A stretch of 64,000 bases of DNA from Pseudonocardia sp. DSM 110487 (GCF_019468565.1 NZ_CP080521.1:868001-932000); one strand, 5' to 3'; shown: positions 1-9,079, counted from the first letter of the stretch. Translations and numbers: made by a program. The notes: a model not told the origin generated them from the letters alone.

Positions 1-86
1 CCGACGCCGCTGCCGATCGGCGTGGCCACGGCCCTGGTCGGGGTCCCCGCGTTCGTACTGATCATGTTCCGCCGGAGGGGGACGAG

Positions 87-90
<4 letters not shown>
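1..90 (+). CDS. FecCD-family siderophore ABC permease, C-terminal end only
   Basis: The window opens inside this gene; only the last 29 codons and TGA are visible. They encode one hydrophobic helix beginning LPIGVATALVGVPAF and a short basic tail (FRRRGTR), which is how the last membrane helix of FecCD/BtuC-type permeases ends. The stop overlaps the GTG start of the ATPase gene by four bases (GTGA), so the two are translationally coupled and form one importer with an unseen binding protein. The assignment rests on the C-terminal helix and the partner gene, because the rest of the protein lies outside the window. Confidence 0.75.
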
Positions 91-896
<806 letters not shown>

Positions 897-916
897 CGCG
901 CTTCTCGGGCTGATCA

Positions 917-1498
917 TCAGCCGTGGCCGCCGCGGTGGGTGAAGTTGCGACGTATCCGCAATGCGGCGACGGGGATCGCAACGTGGGCGAGGAGCAGGAC
1001 CACCGCCGCGACGGTGACACCGCCACCGAGTGCCAGAGCGACACCGCCGATACCGAGATGCACAGCCACGGCGACGGCGGTACCCAGCACGCCGGCGACG
1101 GTGAGGGCGATCGGAGCCCGCGCGCGGTGTGCGGGTGGTTCGGGGTCGGTGCCGTCCCACGTCAGGGTCAGCTGGTCGCGGCGGCCGAACCGTTCGATGT
1201 CGCGGGTGAGGATCTCCTGGATGCGGTGCAGGTTCTGCTCGTCGGCCGCATCAGCGCGGACCGTGAGCCGGTCGTCCTGCACCCGGAGCGTCGCGCTGCC
1301 CCACGGGTCGAAGGTCACGACGACCTGGTCGTCGGCGCATTCGACGTGCAGATTCACCTCGCCACTGGCCAGGGGGTTGCCGCCGTGCATGCGCATGCCG
1401 TGGCCGCGGGTTCCGCCCATGGCGCGGGCGTGCTTGCCGAACTGGGCGAGGTAGCGGGCGGCGCGAGGGGTGTCGATCGCCGCTTCTGCGGTGGGCAT
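917..1498 (-). CDS. DUF2218 domain protein with C-terminal membrane helices
   Basis: The 193-aa protein has two parts. Residues 1-100 resemble DUF2218, a small domain with a GHGMRMHGG stretch and an alternating beta/alpha pattern, found beside siderophore transporters in actinobacteria. Residues about 125-185 hold two hydrophobic segments (ALTVAGVLGTAVAVAVHLG and a second after a GGGV turn), ending in a basic tail. This fusion to membrane helices differs from the usual soluble roughly 100-aa form. It lies seven bases after the methyltransferase stop, so it is probably co-transcribed with it, and it converges on the importer ATPase. A role in iron handling is inferred from context only. Confidence 0.7.
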   Translation of the reverse strand: MPTAEAAIDTPRAARYLAQFGKHARAMGGTRGHGMRMHGGNPLASGEVNLHVECADDQVVVTFDPWGSATLRVQDDRLTVRADAADEQNLHRIQEILTRDIERFGRRDQLTLTWDGTDPEPPAHRARAPIALTVAGVLGTAVAVAVHLGIGGVALALGGGVTVAAVVLLLAHVAIPVAALRIRRNFTHRGGHG

Positions 1499-1505
1499 CG
1501 GCTGC

Positions 1506-2105
1506 TCAGTTCCTGGTCGCGGCGACGGACCACGCGCGGATGCCCTCGGGATCGATCGTGATCTCGATTGTGGCCGGTTCGATCGCGTCGAGCCGCCACC
1601 CGTCGGCGAACGCGGTGGTGATCTCCGCGCGGGTCAGCCGGTGTGGCCCCTCGTTGCCGGGCTGCCGGTCGGAGAAGCAGAGCATGAAGTACCGGGCACC
1701 GGGCCGGGTCGCCGAGCGCAGGCCGGCGACGTAGGCGGCGCGGTCGTCGGGGTCGAACATGTGGAAGAGGCCGCAGTCGAGCACGGTGTCGAAGACCTCG
1801 TCGAGCTCACCCAGGTTGCGGGCGTCCCACCGCAGGAACCTGGCGGGGAGCCCGCGGTCGCGTGCCTTGCGGCCTGCGGTCTCGAGCGCGTTGCCTGCCA
1901 GGTCCACGCCGGTGGCGTCCAGCCCCATCTCGGCGCACATCAGCGTGTGCTCCCCGGTTCCGCAACCGGCGTCCAGTACCCGCCCCGCGATCGCGCCGGC
2001 CTCGGCGAGCGCCCGGAACGCCGGCTGGGGCCGGCCGATGTCCCACGGCGGCGGGCTGGCGTAGAGGTCTTCCGGACTCCGGTACTGCGGGTGATGCGGT
2101 GTCAT
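1506..2105 (-). CDS. Class I SAM-dependent methyltransferase
   Basis: This is a 199-aa cytosolic methyltransferase. The SAM-binding motif I reads VLDAGCGTGEH near residue 48, followed by an acidic motif II (GVDLAG) and the usual post-I strands. The substrate is unknown; the fold matches small UbiE/TehB-like enzymes. I chose the ATG at 2105 (protein starting MTPHHPQ) because GAGG sits just upstream; a TTG seven codons earlier would overlap the operator-like repeat. It is divergent from a TetR gene and followed at seven bases by the DUF2218 gene, so the TetR protein probably controls this pair. Confidence 0.8.
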   Translation of the reverse strand: MTPHHPQYRSPEDLYASPPPWDIGRPQPAFRALAEAGAIAGRVLDAGCGTGEHTLMCAEMGLDATGVDLAGNALETAGRKARDRGLPARFLRWDARNLGELDEVFDTVLDCGLFHMFDPDDRAAYVAGLRSATRPGARYFMLCFSDRQPGNEGPHRLTRAEITTAFADGWRLDAIEPATIEITIDPEGIRAWSVAATRN

Positions 2106-2119
2106 GACCTCAGCTTTGC

Positions 2120-2134
2120 GAGACAAAGTGTCTC
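2120..2134. promoter_or_regulatory. Inverted repeat, likely TetR operator
   Basis: GAGACA-AAG-TGTCTC is a perfect 6-bp dyad with a 3-bp centre. It lies between the divergent methyltransferase and TetR genes and directly beside a TTGACA hexamer (2135-2140, reverse strand) that could be the -35 box of the methyltransferase operon. Binding here would block that promoter. The site is seen; the assignment to the neighbouring TetR is inference. Confidence 0.55.
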
Positions 2135-2180
2135 TGTCAATGCGCAGTGTCGGCTACCGGTCGTCGCGTATGGTTCGGTG

Positions 2181-2759
2181 GTGCCGAAGCTGTGGAACCA
2201 GACGATCGAGGCCCACCGTCGCGAGGTGCGCGACGCGATCCTCGACACCACCGCGGCACTGGTGGCCGAACACGGGCTGCTCGCGGTCACGATGTCGCGG
2301 ATCGCCGCCGAGACCGGGATCGGGCGGGCCACGCTGTACAAGTACTTCCCGGACGTCGAATCGATCCTGGCCGCATGGCACGAGCGCCAGGTCGGCGCGC
2401 ACCTGGCGCAGCTGGTCGAGATCCGTGACCGCGGCGGCGAACCCGCGCAGCGCCTGGCCGCCGTGCTGGAGGCCTACGCCCTGCTCTCCCACGTGTCGCG
2501 GGAGCACCACGACCGCGACCTCGTCGCCCTGCTGCACCGTCAGGGCCGCCACCTCGAACCCGCTCTACGGAAGGTGCACGACCTGATCCGGGACCTGCTC
2601 GCGGAAGCCGTGACTGCAGGCGACGTCCGCGGCGACATCCCGCCCGCCGAACTGGCCGACTACTGCCTGCACGCCCTCGGCGCGGCCGGTGGTCTCCGCT
2701 CGAGGGCGGCGGTCCAGCGGCTGGTCACGGTCACCATGGCCGGCCTGCGTCCGGATTGA
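2181..2759 (+). CDS. TetR family transcriptional regulator
   Basis: The 192-aa protein begins PKLWNQTIEAHRREV. It has the TetR helix-turn-helix at about residues 15-60 (MSRIAAETGIGRATLYKYFPD), followed by an all-helical ligand domain. The GTG at 2181 is preferred because it places the HTH at the normal distance from the N-terminus; a much longer open frame extends upstream but runs antisense through the methyltransferase. It is divergent from the methyltransferase/DUF2218 pair, with a 15-bp dyad between, which suggests local autoregulated control. The ligand is unknown. Confidence 0.85.
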   Translation: MPKLWNQTIEAHRREVRDAILDTTAALVAEHGLLAVTMSRIAAETGIGRATLYKYFPDVESILAAWHERQVGAHLAQLVEIRDRGGEPAQRLAAVLEAYALLSHVSREHHDRDLVALLHRQGRHLEPALRKVHDLIRDLLAEAVTAGDVRGDIPPAELADYCLHALGAAGGLRSRAAVQRLVTVTMAGLRPD

Positions 2760-2911
2760 GTTTGCATAGCGAACCAGTCGGACGACACGTCGCCCGTAAC
2801 GGCCGCCCACCACCCGGCGACCCCGCCGGCGTGTCGATTTCGCCTCGTCCCGATCGTCGATGAGGCGGAGGTCCGGACCAGACCGGACCGCGCCGACAGA
2901 GGTGGCCAACG

Positions 2912-3526
2912 GTGAACTATCACTCCGCCGGATGGGATCCCGGCTTCACGCCCCAGGACGTCGCAGCGCTGGCGAGCGTCACGGAGGGGCCGGTGCTGGT
3001 TGCCGGCGACCCGGGACTCGCCGACGAGCTGTCCTGCCCCGATGCCACGATCCTGCACGAACCCGACATCACGGTCGGGGCGGCGAACCCGGCGGACGTC
3101 CAGGCAGCCGTGCGGTTCGCCGCCGACTTCCGGCTTCCGCTCGCCGTGACGGCACCCGGGCACCGGGCTTGCCCGAAAGGCGGCGTGCTCGTCAGCACCC
3201 GCCGCATGAACCGGGTCCACCTCGACCGGGTCAGCCGAACCGCGATCGCCGAGGCAGGCGTGCTGTGGCCGGACGTCGTCGATCGGGCCGCCGAGCTGGG
3301 CCTCGCCCCGCTGGTTCCGTCATATCCCGGGACGGGGATCGTCGGCCGCACGCACGGATGGACGGCAGGTCACGTCCGCTCGGTCCAGGTCGTCACCGCC
3401 GACGGGGAGTTCCGCCACGTCACGGCCGGCAGCGATCCGCGCTTGTTCCGGCTCCTGTGCGCGAGCGATCCCGGCGACGTCGGCCTCGGCATCATCACTG
3501 CGATGGAGTTCGCTCTCTTCCGCTAG
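2912..3526 (+). pseudogene. Truncated FAD-linked (BBE/berberine-bridge type) oxidoreductase
   Basis: The 204 residues match the N-terminal FAD-binding half of PCMH/berberine-bridge-type oxidases: PADVQAAVRFAADFRLPLAV, a flavin-loop region (GHRACPKGGVLVSTRRMN), HVRSVQVVTADGEFRHV and a final strand DVGLGIITAMEFALF. Full enzymes are about 450 aa. Here the Gly-rich segment expected before the HGW-AGHVRSV stretch (GGGxSxLxRxxG) is lost, and the protein stops right after the FAD domain, so the substrate domain is absent. No continuation is visible before the convergent Rrf2 gene. It is most likely a degraded relic. The GTG start at 2912 is the only reasonable one. Confidence 0.65.
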
Positions 3527-3557
3527 GGGGACGGTATCGGGCGCCCGATCGAGGGCG

Positions 3558-4031
3558 TCAGCGACCAGCCGTGAGGCGCGAGCGGGTGCGGGCAGGCGCC
3601 GTCGGGGGCAGCTCGGAGAGGATGCCGCCGAGCGTGGTCGCGCCGAGGTGTCGCCGCCATGCGTCGTGCGCCTCGGCCATCTTCCGGGCGAGGATGCACG
3701 TGTCGCGGCAGTCCTCGGGCGGCAGCGCGCCGCGCCCCTGCTGGCGGATCTCGCGGCACTCGTAGGGCGAGGCAGCGCCGTCGACGGCCTCGACGAGTTG
3801 CAGCAGCGTGATCTCGGACGCGGGTCGGGCGAGGCGGAACCCGCCGCGGGGACCGGTGGTCGCGGCCAGCAGACCGGCCTTGACGAGCGACTGGAGCTGC
3901 TTGGCGAGGTACGGCCCTGGTATGTCGTAGTACTCCGCGAGCTGCTTCGCCGACGCGGTGGCTCCCGGCTCGAGCTGCGCAAGCGTGGTGGCGCAGTGCA
4001 GGACCCACTCGGTGCTCACGGGCAGCTTCAC
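3558..4031 (-). CDS. Rrf2 family transcriptional regulator with three cysteines
   Basis: This 157-aa winged-helix regulator of the Rrf2/IscR/NsrR family has an HTH at about residues 28-60 (AKQLAEYYDIPGPYLAKQL) and the wing GPRGGFRLAR at about 60-69. Cys92, Cys108 and Cys112 sit in the loop where family members bind a [2Fe-2S] or [4Fe-4S] cluster, so it may sense nitric oxide, redox state or iron. The gene is divergent from an NAD(P)-binding protein, with a dyad in the 58-bp gap. Cluster binding is inferred from the cysteine pattern; thiol-based sensing is an alternative. Confidence 0.85.
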   Translation of the reverse strand: MKLPVSTEWVLHCATTLAQLEPGATASAKQLAEYYDIPGPYLAKQLQSLVKAGLLAATTGPRGGFRLARPASEITLLQLVEAVDGAASPYECREIRQQGRGALPPEDCRDTCILARKMAEAHDAWRRHLGATTLGGILSELPPTAPARTRSRLTAGR

Positions 4032-4050
4032 GCGTCACATCCTATCGCGG

Positions 4051-4078
4051 ATATTGCGGATCTATTTAGTCCGAGATA
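4051..4078. promoter_or_regulatory. Rrf2-type operator dyad
   Basis: The sequence contains CGGA-N9-TCCG (4057-4073) with further outer symmetry (AT at 4051-4052 and AT at 4076-4077) in the AT-rich gap between the Rrf2 gene and the divergent NAD(P)-binding gene. A third near-copy of the outer arm (TATCGCGGA) lies at 4043-4051. Spacing and position suit an Rrf2 dimer site covering both promoters. The repeat is seen; the binding protein is inferred. Confidence 0.5.
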
Positions 4079-4089
4079 GCGTCGGCGGC

Positions 4090-4833
4090 ATGCGGATCGC
4101 AGTCGCCGGGGCAACCGGCAACATCGGAGCACTCACCGTCGCCGCCCTCGAACAGGGCGGTCACGAGGTCGTGCGCATCAGCCGCTCGCTCGGCGTCGAC
4201 CTGTCCACCGGCGAGGGGCTCGACGTGGCACTGGCCGGGGTCGAGGCCGTCGTCGACGCCACCAACGGGCCTTCGTTCGACGAGGCCGCGACCGTGGCGT
4301 ACTTCGGCGCCACCACCGCGAACCTGCTCACCGCCGAGGAGAAGGCGGGCGTGCAGCACCACGTGCTGCTCTCGATCGTCGGGATCCACCAGGTCGAGGG
4401 CAACGCGCACTACGCGGGCAAGCGGGAGCAGGAGCGCCTGGTCTCCGCGGGTCCGGTGCCGTGGACGATCGTGCCGGTCGCGCAGTTCCACGACTTCGCC
4501 GCGATGGTGGCGGGCTGGACCGAGCGGGACGGCGTCGCCACCATCGCCCCGCTGCTCGTCCAGCCGATCGCGCCTGCGGACGTCGCCGAGATCCTCGCCG
4601 AGATCGCCGTGGGTGAACCGCAGGGCCGCTACGCCGATGTTGCCGGCCCGGAGCCGCAGGACCTCGTCGACATGGCCCGGCGCACGCTCCACGCGCGCGG
4701 GCGGGCGATCAAGCTGGTGCCGACGTGGTCGGGCCTCTTCGGGCCAGGGATGGCAGGCAATGTGCTGCTGCCCGGCGACGGTGCCCGCATCGCGCCGACC
4801 ACCTTCGACGAGTGGCTCGCGAAGTCGGTCTGA
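4090..4833 (+). CDS. NAD(P)-binding atypical SDR (NmrA/YwnB-like)
   Basis: The 247-aa Rossmann protein has the dinucleotide motif GATGNIG at residues 7-13. It resembles atypical SDRs (NmrA, NAD(P)H-binding families) that lack the YxxxK catalytic pair; a late ISRS/DATNGPS layout replaces it. A likely YAGKREQE stretch near residue 103 provides Tyr and Lys at Yx2K spacing. Start ATG 4090; the ribosome site is weak. The protein is divergent from the Rrf2 regulator, a pairing common in actinobacteria, and probably answers the same redox signal. Substrate unknown; a redox-responsive quinone or nucleotide role is possible. Confidence 0.75.
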   Translation: MRIAVAGATGNIGALTVAALEQGGHEVVRISRSLGVDLSTGEGLDVALAGVEAVVDATNGPSFDEAATVAYFGATTANLLTAEEKAGVQHHVLLSIVGIHQVEGNAHYAGKREQERLVSAGPVPWTIVPVAQFHDFAAMVAGWTERDGVATIAPLLVQPIAPADVAEILAEIAVGEPQGRYADVAGPEPQDLVDMARRTLHARGRAIKLVPTWSGLFGPGMAGNVLLPGDGARIAPTTFDEWLAKSV

Positions 4834-4965
4834 GCGGCACCCGGCCGCGGTGCTGAGGTGCGGCGTGATCAGCATTCGGCGCGTTCTCGGGTCGGATTCG
4901 CCCGTCTCCGCAGACCGGAGCCGGGGGGCCGATGAGTTCTCGACCGTTGGCAGGTCATAGCTGCC

Positions 4966-5826
4966 GTGACGACCTACACACTCGAGACCCCCGAGACCGA
5001 CCTCGTCTACGACGTCCGCGGCCCGCTGCCGCCCGCAGGCGGGCGCCCGCCGCTCGTCATGATCGGCCAGCCCATGACGGCCGACGGTTTCGCGACGCTG
5101 GCCTCGCACCTCCCCGACCGCACCGTCGTGACCTACGACCCGCGCGGTCTCGGTCGCAGCAACCGCAAGGACGGCAGGACCGACCACGACCCGGACGTGC
5201 AGGCCGCCGACGTCCACGCCCTGATCCAGGCGCTCGGGGCGGGGCCCGTCGAGATGTTCGCGAGCAGCGGCGGCGCGGTCACGGCGCTCGCGCTCGTGGC
5301 GGCGTACCCCGACGACGTGACCGTCCTCGTGGCCCACGAGCCACCGCTCATCCCGGTCCTGCCGGACGCAGCCGCCGCGGAGCGCGCCAGGGCCGGGTTC
5401 CGGGACGCCTACGAGGCAAAGGGCTCCGGCGCAGGCATGGCGGCCTTCATCGCGATGACGTCGTGGCCGGGCGAGTTCACCGAGGACTACTTCGCGCAAC
5501 CCGCGGCGGATCCGGCCGCGTTCGGTATGCCGACCGAGGACGACGGCACGCGGGACGACCCGCTGCTCTCCGACCGGTCGTGGGCGGTCAGCAGCTACCG
5601 GCCGGACGTCGACGCGCTCGCCGCGGCGCCCACCCGGGTCGTGATCGCGGTGGGCGAGGAGACCGGGAACACCTTCACCGGCCGCACCGCGGAGGCGACG
5701 GCCGAGCTGCTCGGCCAGGAGGTCACGGTGTTCCCGAGCCACCACGGCGGCTTCGCGGGCGACGAATTCGGCTACCCCGGTCAGCCCGAGGCGTTCGCGC
5801 GCAGGCTGGGTGATGTCCTCGGATGA
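4966..5826 (+). CDS. Alpha/beta hydrolase
   Basis: This 286-aa cytosolic alpha/beta hydrolase has a strand-turn DPRGLGRS near residue 62, a nucleophile elbow ASSGGA near 106 (Ala replaces the usual first Gly of GxSxG), and a likely acid and His near the C-terminus (FPSHHGGFAGDE). There is no signal peptide. It starts at GTG 4966 after a 132-bp gap without clear features. A strong 24-bp inverted repeat follows 16 bases after the stop. Substrate unknown; esterase or lactonase activity is possible. The upstream NAD(P)-binding gene has the same orientation but is too far for coupling. Confidence 0.8.
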   Translation: MTTYTLETPETDLVYDVRGPLPPAGGRPPLVMIGQPMTADGFATLASHLPDRTVVTYDPRGLGRSNRKDGRTDHDPDVQAADVHALIQALGAGPVEMFASSGGAVTALALVAAYPDDVTVLVAHEPPLIPVLPDAAAAERARAGFRDAYEAKGSGAGMAAFIAMTSWPGEFTEDYFAQPAADPAAFGMPTEDDGTRDDPLLSDRSWAVSSYRPDVDALAAAPTRVVIAVGEETGNTFTGRTAEATAELLGQEVTVFPSHHGGFAGDEFGYPGQPEAFARRLGDVLG

Positions 5827-5842
5827 TCCTTCATCCGAAGAT

Positions 5843-5866
5843 GGAGTACGCAATTCTGCGTACTCC
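5843..5866. promoter_or_regulatory. Perfect 10-bp-arm inverted repeat between hydrolase and peroxidase genes
   Basis: GGAGTACGCA and TGCGTACTCC flank the 4-base centre ATTC. It begins 17 bases after the hydrolase stop and lies 180 bases before the peroxidase start. It could be a terminator hairpin (no T-run follows) or an operator controlling the peroxidase. The low-GC centre and perfect symmetry are unusual for the local composition. Confidence 0.5.
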
Positions 5867-6046
5867 GGTCCGGTGTCGCCCGGTGCTACGGTCCGAGTGA
5901 TCTACCCGGCGGCGCTGATCGCAGGAACGCGGGACTGCCGGGTAGTTGAGGCGCGCAATAGATCTGCCCGGCCATCCTGCGCACACGTGACGATCACGTG
6001 CGGAGCCGTCTGTTGTCGCGCCGATTCGTGGGCCGAGGAGAAGCGT

Positions 6047-7783
6047 ATGAAACGGCACGGTCGGGACAATTTCTACATCGTTGGTGAGGGTGTGTACACC
6101 GCGAGGCGCGATGAGGTGTCGGTGCGTCAGGATCCGACCACGGTGGCGGCCCTGCGCAAGTTCCGGTTCTCCCGTCTCGGCCCGCTCGGCGAGCCGGCGG
6201 ACGATACCCAACGCCAGATCAACGAGGACGTCGCCGTGGCGATGACCACGGACGTCGCCGCCGATCCCGACTCCGACATCCCGGCCGGGTTCACCTACTT
6301 GGGCCAGTTCGTCGACCACGACCTCACGCTCGACAAGACCGCCGTTCACCTGGGCCAGGACGTCACTGTGGCCGAGTTGCTCCAGGGTCGTTCGCCCGCG
6401 CTCGACCTCGATTCGCTGTACGGGCTGGGCCCAGGCCGCGAATCCCGGTTCTACGAGCCTGACGGGGTGCGGTTGCGGCTGGGGGCCACGATCGGGGTCA
6501 ACTTCCCACCCGGCGATTCGGTCGCGAACAGCGACCAGCAGGGCTTCGACCTGCTCCGGTCCGGGCAGGGGTCCACCCCGGCAGAACGACGGGCGGCGGT
6601 CATCCCCGACCTCCGCAACGACGAGAACCTCGCGGTGGCGCAGACCCACCTCATGTTCATCAAGTTCCACAACGCGGTCGTGGCGAAGCTCGTGGGCGAC
6701 GGCACCCCGAGCTCGCTGTTGTTCGCCGAGGCGCGCGAGTCGGTGGTCAAGCACTACCAGTGGATGCTGCGCCATGACTTCCTGCCGAGGATCGTCGACG
6801 AGGCGATCGTGGACGACGTCTTCACCAACGGCCGCCGGTTCTTCGAAATCCCGATGCCGTACCAGGACGACGACCCCGATCTGTATCGAAAGGCATACCT
6901 CAAGCGCCCCGGCCCTAGTCGCTGTTACGTCCGGCCCGGCGACACACCGACGATGCCGGTGGAGTTCTCGGTGGCCGCGTTCCGGTTCGGACACAGCATG
7001 GTGCGGGAGTCGTACGAATGGAACCGCGTGTTCAGGACAGCCGGCCCCGGTGGCCCGGGCCTGCTCGATCTGCTGTTCCGGTTCAGCGGCACGAGCGGGA
7101 ACCTTTCCCCCACGGGTGACATCAACGATCCCAACTCGCCCGGATTGGAGCGGCTGCCGAGCAACTGGATCGCTGATTTCCGCCGGCTCTTCGATTTCCG
7201 CGACGCGGATCGCCCGGATCTGGTGCCGGCCGACGGCATCAACATGGCCAAGCGGATCGACACGCTGCTCGTCGACCCGCTCGGCAAGCTGCCGCTCGGC
7301 GCCTTCGGAGGCCGCCCCGAGCTCCCCGGCGCGGTCGACCGCGCCTTGAACCTGGCGTTCCGCAACCTCACCCGCGCCGGCATGGTGCGCCTGGCGACCG
7401 GCCAGCAGATGGCCGGTCTGCTCGAGGTCGAGGTCCTGAAGCCGGAGGACATCATCAACGGCAGCGGCGGTGCGGTGATCCCGACCTCGCCCGACGGCCA
7501 GGCGGGGCTCACCGAGGGGCAGAAGGCGTTCTTCGCCGAGCACACCCCGCTGTGGTTCTACATCCTGCGCGAGGCCGAACTGGCCGGTGGGAAGCTGACC
7601 GGGGTCGGCGGGCGCATCGTCGCCGAAGTGTTCCACCGCGCGATGGAGGGCAGCACTCACTCCATCGTCCGGGACCCCTCGTGGCGGCCCACGTTCGGCC
7701 CGGACCCGGACACCTTCAGGATGGTCCACCTGCTGCTCACCGCTGTCCAGGGCGTCGAATCCAGCCTGTTCCCGCTGGGCTGA
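6047..7783 (+). CDS. Animal-type haem peroxidase (peroxidase-cyclooxygenase superfamily)
   Basis: The 578-aa protein uses hydrogen peroxide through haem. Distal haem residues are visible: QFVDHDLT with His91, then the Arg190/Glu193 pair in LRNDEN, and the proximal histidine His316 in FRFGHSMVR. A calcium-site-like and helical bundle region follows. Bacterial members of this superfamily (An_peroxidase, PF03098) are often secreted, but no convincing signal peptide is seen from ATG 6047, which has GAGGAG upstream. A longer open frame starting at 5810 lacks conservation and overlaps the hydrolase end. It may oxidise halides or phenols; the physiological substrate cannot be read. Nothing clear is in the 186-bp gap after it. 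Confidence 0.88.
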   Translation: MKRHGRDNFYIVGEGVYTARRDEVSVRQDPTTVAALRKFRFSRLGPLGEPADDTQRQINEDVAVAMTTDVAADPDSDIPAGFTYLGQFVDHDLTLDKTAVHLGQDVTVAELLQGRSPALDLDSLYGLGPGRESRFYEPDGVRLRLGATIGVNFPPGDSVANSDQQGFDLLRSGQGSTPAERRAAVIPDLRNDENLAVAQTHLMFIKFHNAVVAKLVGDGTPSSLLFAEARESVVKHYQWMLRHDFLPRIVDEAIVDDVFTNGRRFFEIPMPYQDDDPDLYRKAYLKRPGPSRCYVRPGDTPTMPVEFSVAAFRFGHSMVRESYEWNRVFRTAGPGGPGLLDLLFRFSGTSGNLSPTGDINDPNSPGLERLPSNWIADFRRLFDFRDADRPDLVPADGINMAKRIDTLLVDPLGKLPLGAFGGRPELPGAVDRALNLAFRNLTRAGMVRLATGQQMAGLLEVEVLKPEDIINGSGGAVIPTSPDGQAGLTEGQKAFFAEHTPLWFYILREAELAGGKLTGVGGRIVAEVFHRAMEGSTHSIVRDPSWRPTFGPDPDTFRMVHLLLTAVQGVESSLFPLG

Positions 7784-7969
7784 CCCGGCCCGCTGCACCC
7801 CGTCGCCGGTCGCGGTGACGGGGTGCCGACCATGCTCGCGTTCGCCTCGTCCTCGACCCCGGCGGGCCCATCAGGCCGATCTCGTCGAGCACCACGCGGT
7901 CGGCGGACGCGAGCTGTTCCACCGCCTCGTTTCGGTTCGCCGTAGGCGCGGCGTGGCACCATCTGGCAG

Positions 7970-8416
7970 ATGACCAGATCCGCTGAGACGGAGCGCCTGC
8001 GCGACCTCGCGCGGCTGCGCCGGGTCCGCGACCGGATCGACCGGGAGTACGCGCAGCCGCTGAACGTCGAGGCGCTCGCCCGCGGCGTGAACATGTCGGC
8101 AGGACACCTCAGCCGCCAGTTCCGGCTCGCGTACGGCGAGTCGCCGTACTCGTACCTGATGACGCGCCGGATCGAGCGCGCGATGGCGCTGCTGCGCCTC
8201 GGCGACCTCAGCGTCACCGAGGTCTGCTTCACGGTCGGCTGCTCGTCACTTGGCACCTTCAGCACCCGCTTCACGGAGCTGGTGGGCGTGCCGCCCAGCG
8301 TCTACCGGCAGCGGGCCGCGGACGAGATGGCGGGGATGCCGCCGTGCGTCGCGAAGAAGGTGAGCAGACCGGTCAGGAATCGAGAAGCACGCGCCCCTGA
8401 GCCGCACTTAACGTGA
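7970..8416 (+). CDS. AraC family regulator (DNA-binding domain only)
   Basis: The 148-aa protein consists almost only of the double helix-turn-helix AraC domain: first HTH at about residues 36-58 (ALARGVNMSAGHLSRQF), second with the conserved VTEVCFTVGCSSLGTFSTRF at about 84-104. There is no ligand domain. Its stop lies just before the VOC gene start (ATG 8422), so it heads a four-gene operon with VOC, a small membrane protein and a UvrA-like ATPase. This order recurs in actinobacteria, as I recall. It may activate the operon in response to DNA-damaging or intercalating compounds (inference). Confidence 0.85.
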   Translation: MTRSAETERLRDLARLRRVRDRIDREYAQPLNVEALARGVNMSAGHLSRQFRLAYGESPYSYLMTRRIERAMALLRLGDLSVTEVCFTVGCSSLGTFSTRFTELVGVPPSVYRQRAADEMAGMPPCVAKKVSRPVRNREARAPEPHLT

Positions 8417-8421
8417 CCGCC

Positions 8422-8832
8422 ATGGACATCACCATTCACCAGGCCTACCTCCCGCACAACGACAACGCCGCCTCACTGGCCTTCTACCGCGACACCCTCG
8501 GCTTCGAGGTTCGGGGCGACGTCGAGTACGGCGGGGTGCACTGGCTCACCGTCGGACCTCCCGGCCAGCCCGACACCTCCATCGTCCTGCACCCGCCGGC
8601 CGCCGACCCCGGCATCACCGACGACGAGCGCCGCACCATCACCGAGATGATGGCCAAGGGCACCTTCGCCGGTATCAACCTGGCGACCAAGGACCTCGAC
8701 GGCACCTTCGAGCGGCTGCAGGCAGGCGATGCCGAGGTCGTCCAGGAGCCGACCGACCAGCCGTGGGGCGTGCGTGACTGCGCCTTCCGCGACCCCGCGG
8801 GCAACATGATCCGCATCTTCCAGGTGAGCTGA
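8422..8832 (+). CDS. VOC (glyoxalase/bleomycin-resistance) superfamily protein
   Basis: A 136-aa single-unit VOC protein made of two beta-alpha-beta-beta-beta modules: AYLPHNDNAASLAFYRDTLGFE at the N-terminus and VRDCAFRDPAGNMIRI at the C-terminus. Family members bind drugs or catalyse metal-dependent isomerisation; a metal-ligand pattern (His9 or Glu) is only partly visible. I prefer ATG 8422; a GTG at 8413 would overlap the AraC stop by four bases. It is encoded between AraC and a membrane protein in a probable resistance operon. Confidence 0.85.
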   Translation: MDITIHQAYLPHNDNAASLAFYRDTLGFEVRGDVEYGGVHWLTVGPPGQPDTSIVLHPPAADPGITDDERRTITEMMAKGTFAGINLATKDLDGTFERLQAGDAEVVQEPTDQPWGVRDCAFRDPAGNMIRIFQVS

Positions 8833-8835
8833 GCC

Positions 8836-9048
8836 ATGACGTGGAACAAGTGGGTGCGGCAGAGCCACCGTTGGCTGTCGATCACCTTCACGCTGACCGT
8901 CGCCATCTGTTTCGTCGCCTTGACCGGGATCCTGCCCTTCTGGGTGTTCTACGTGCCGCTGGTGCCGCTCTTCCTGCTGATGTTCACCGGCCTGTACATG
9001 TTCGTGCTGCCGTACGCCGCCAAGCGGCGCGCCGCTGTCCAGAGCTGA
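8836..9048 (+). CDS. Small two-helix membrane protein
   Basis: The 70-aa protein begins MTWNKWVRQSHRWLS and has two hydrophobic segments (residues about 14-32 and 36-58) and a basic tail. It starts three bases after the VOC stop, so it is co-translated. Small proteins of this kind are found between VOC and UvrA-like genes in related operons, from memory. Function unknown; it could anchor or assist the neighbouring ATPase or be an accessory of drug tolerance. Confidence 0.75.
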   Translation: MTWNKWVRQSHRWLSITFTLTVAICFVALTGILPFWVFYVPLVPLFLLMFTGLYMFVLPYAAKRRAAVQS

Positions 9049-9079
9049 GCGCCCGGCCCGACCCACCACTGGAGACACG

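Noticed and set aside
1470..2180. N-terminal extension of the TetR at 2181
   Set aside because: It runs antisense through the methyltransferase and operator and has no conserved sequence.
7737..7922. Reverse frame with VLDEIGLMGPPG resembling an ATPase motif
   Set aside because: Too short, no Walker A, and it overlaps the end of the peroxidase; possible remnant but not supportable.
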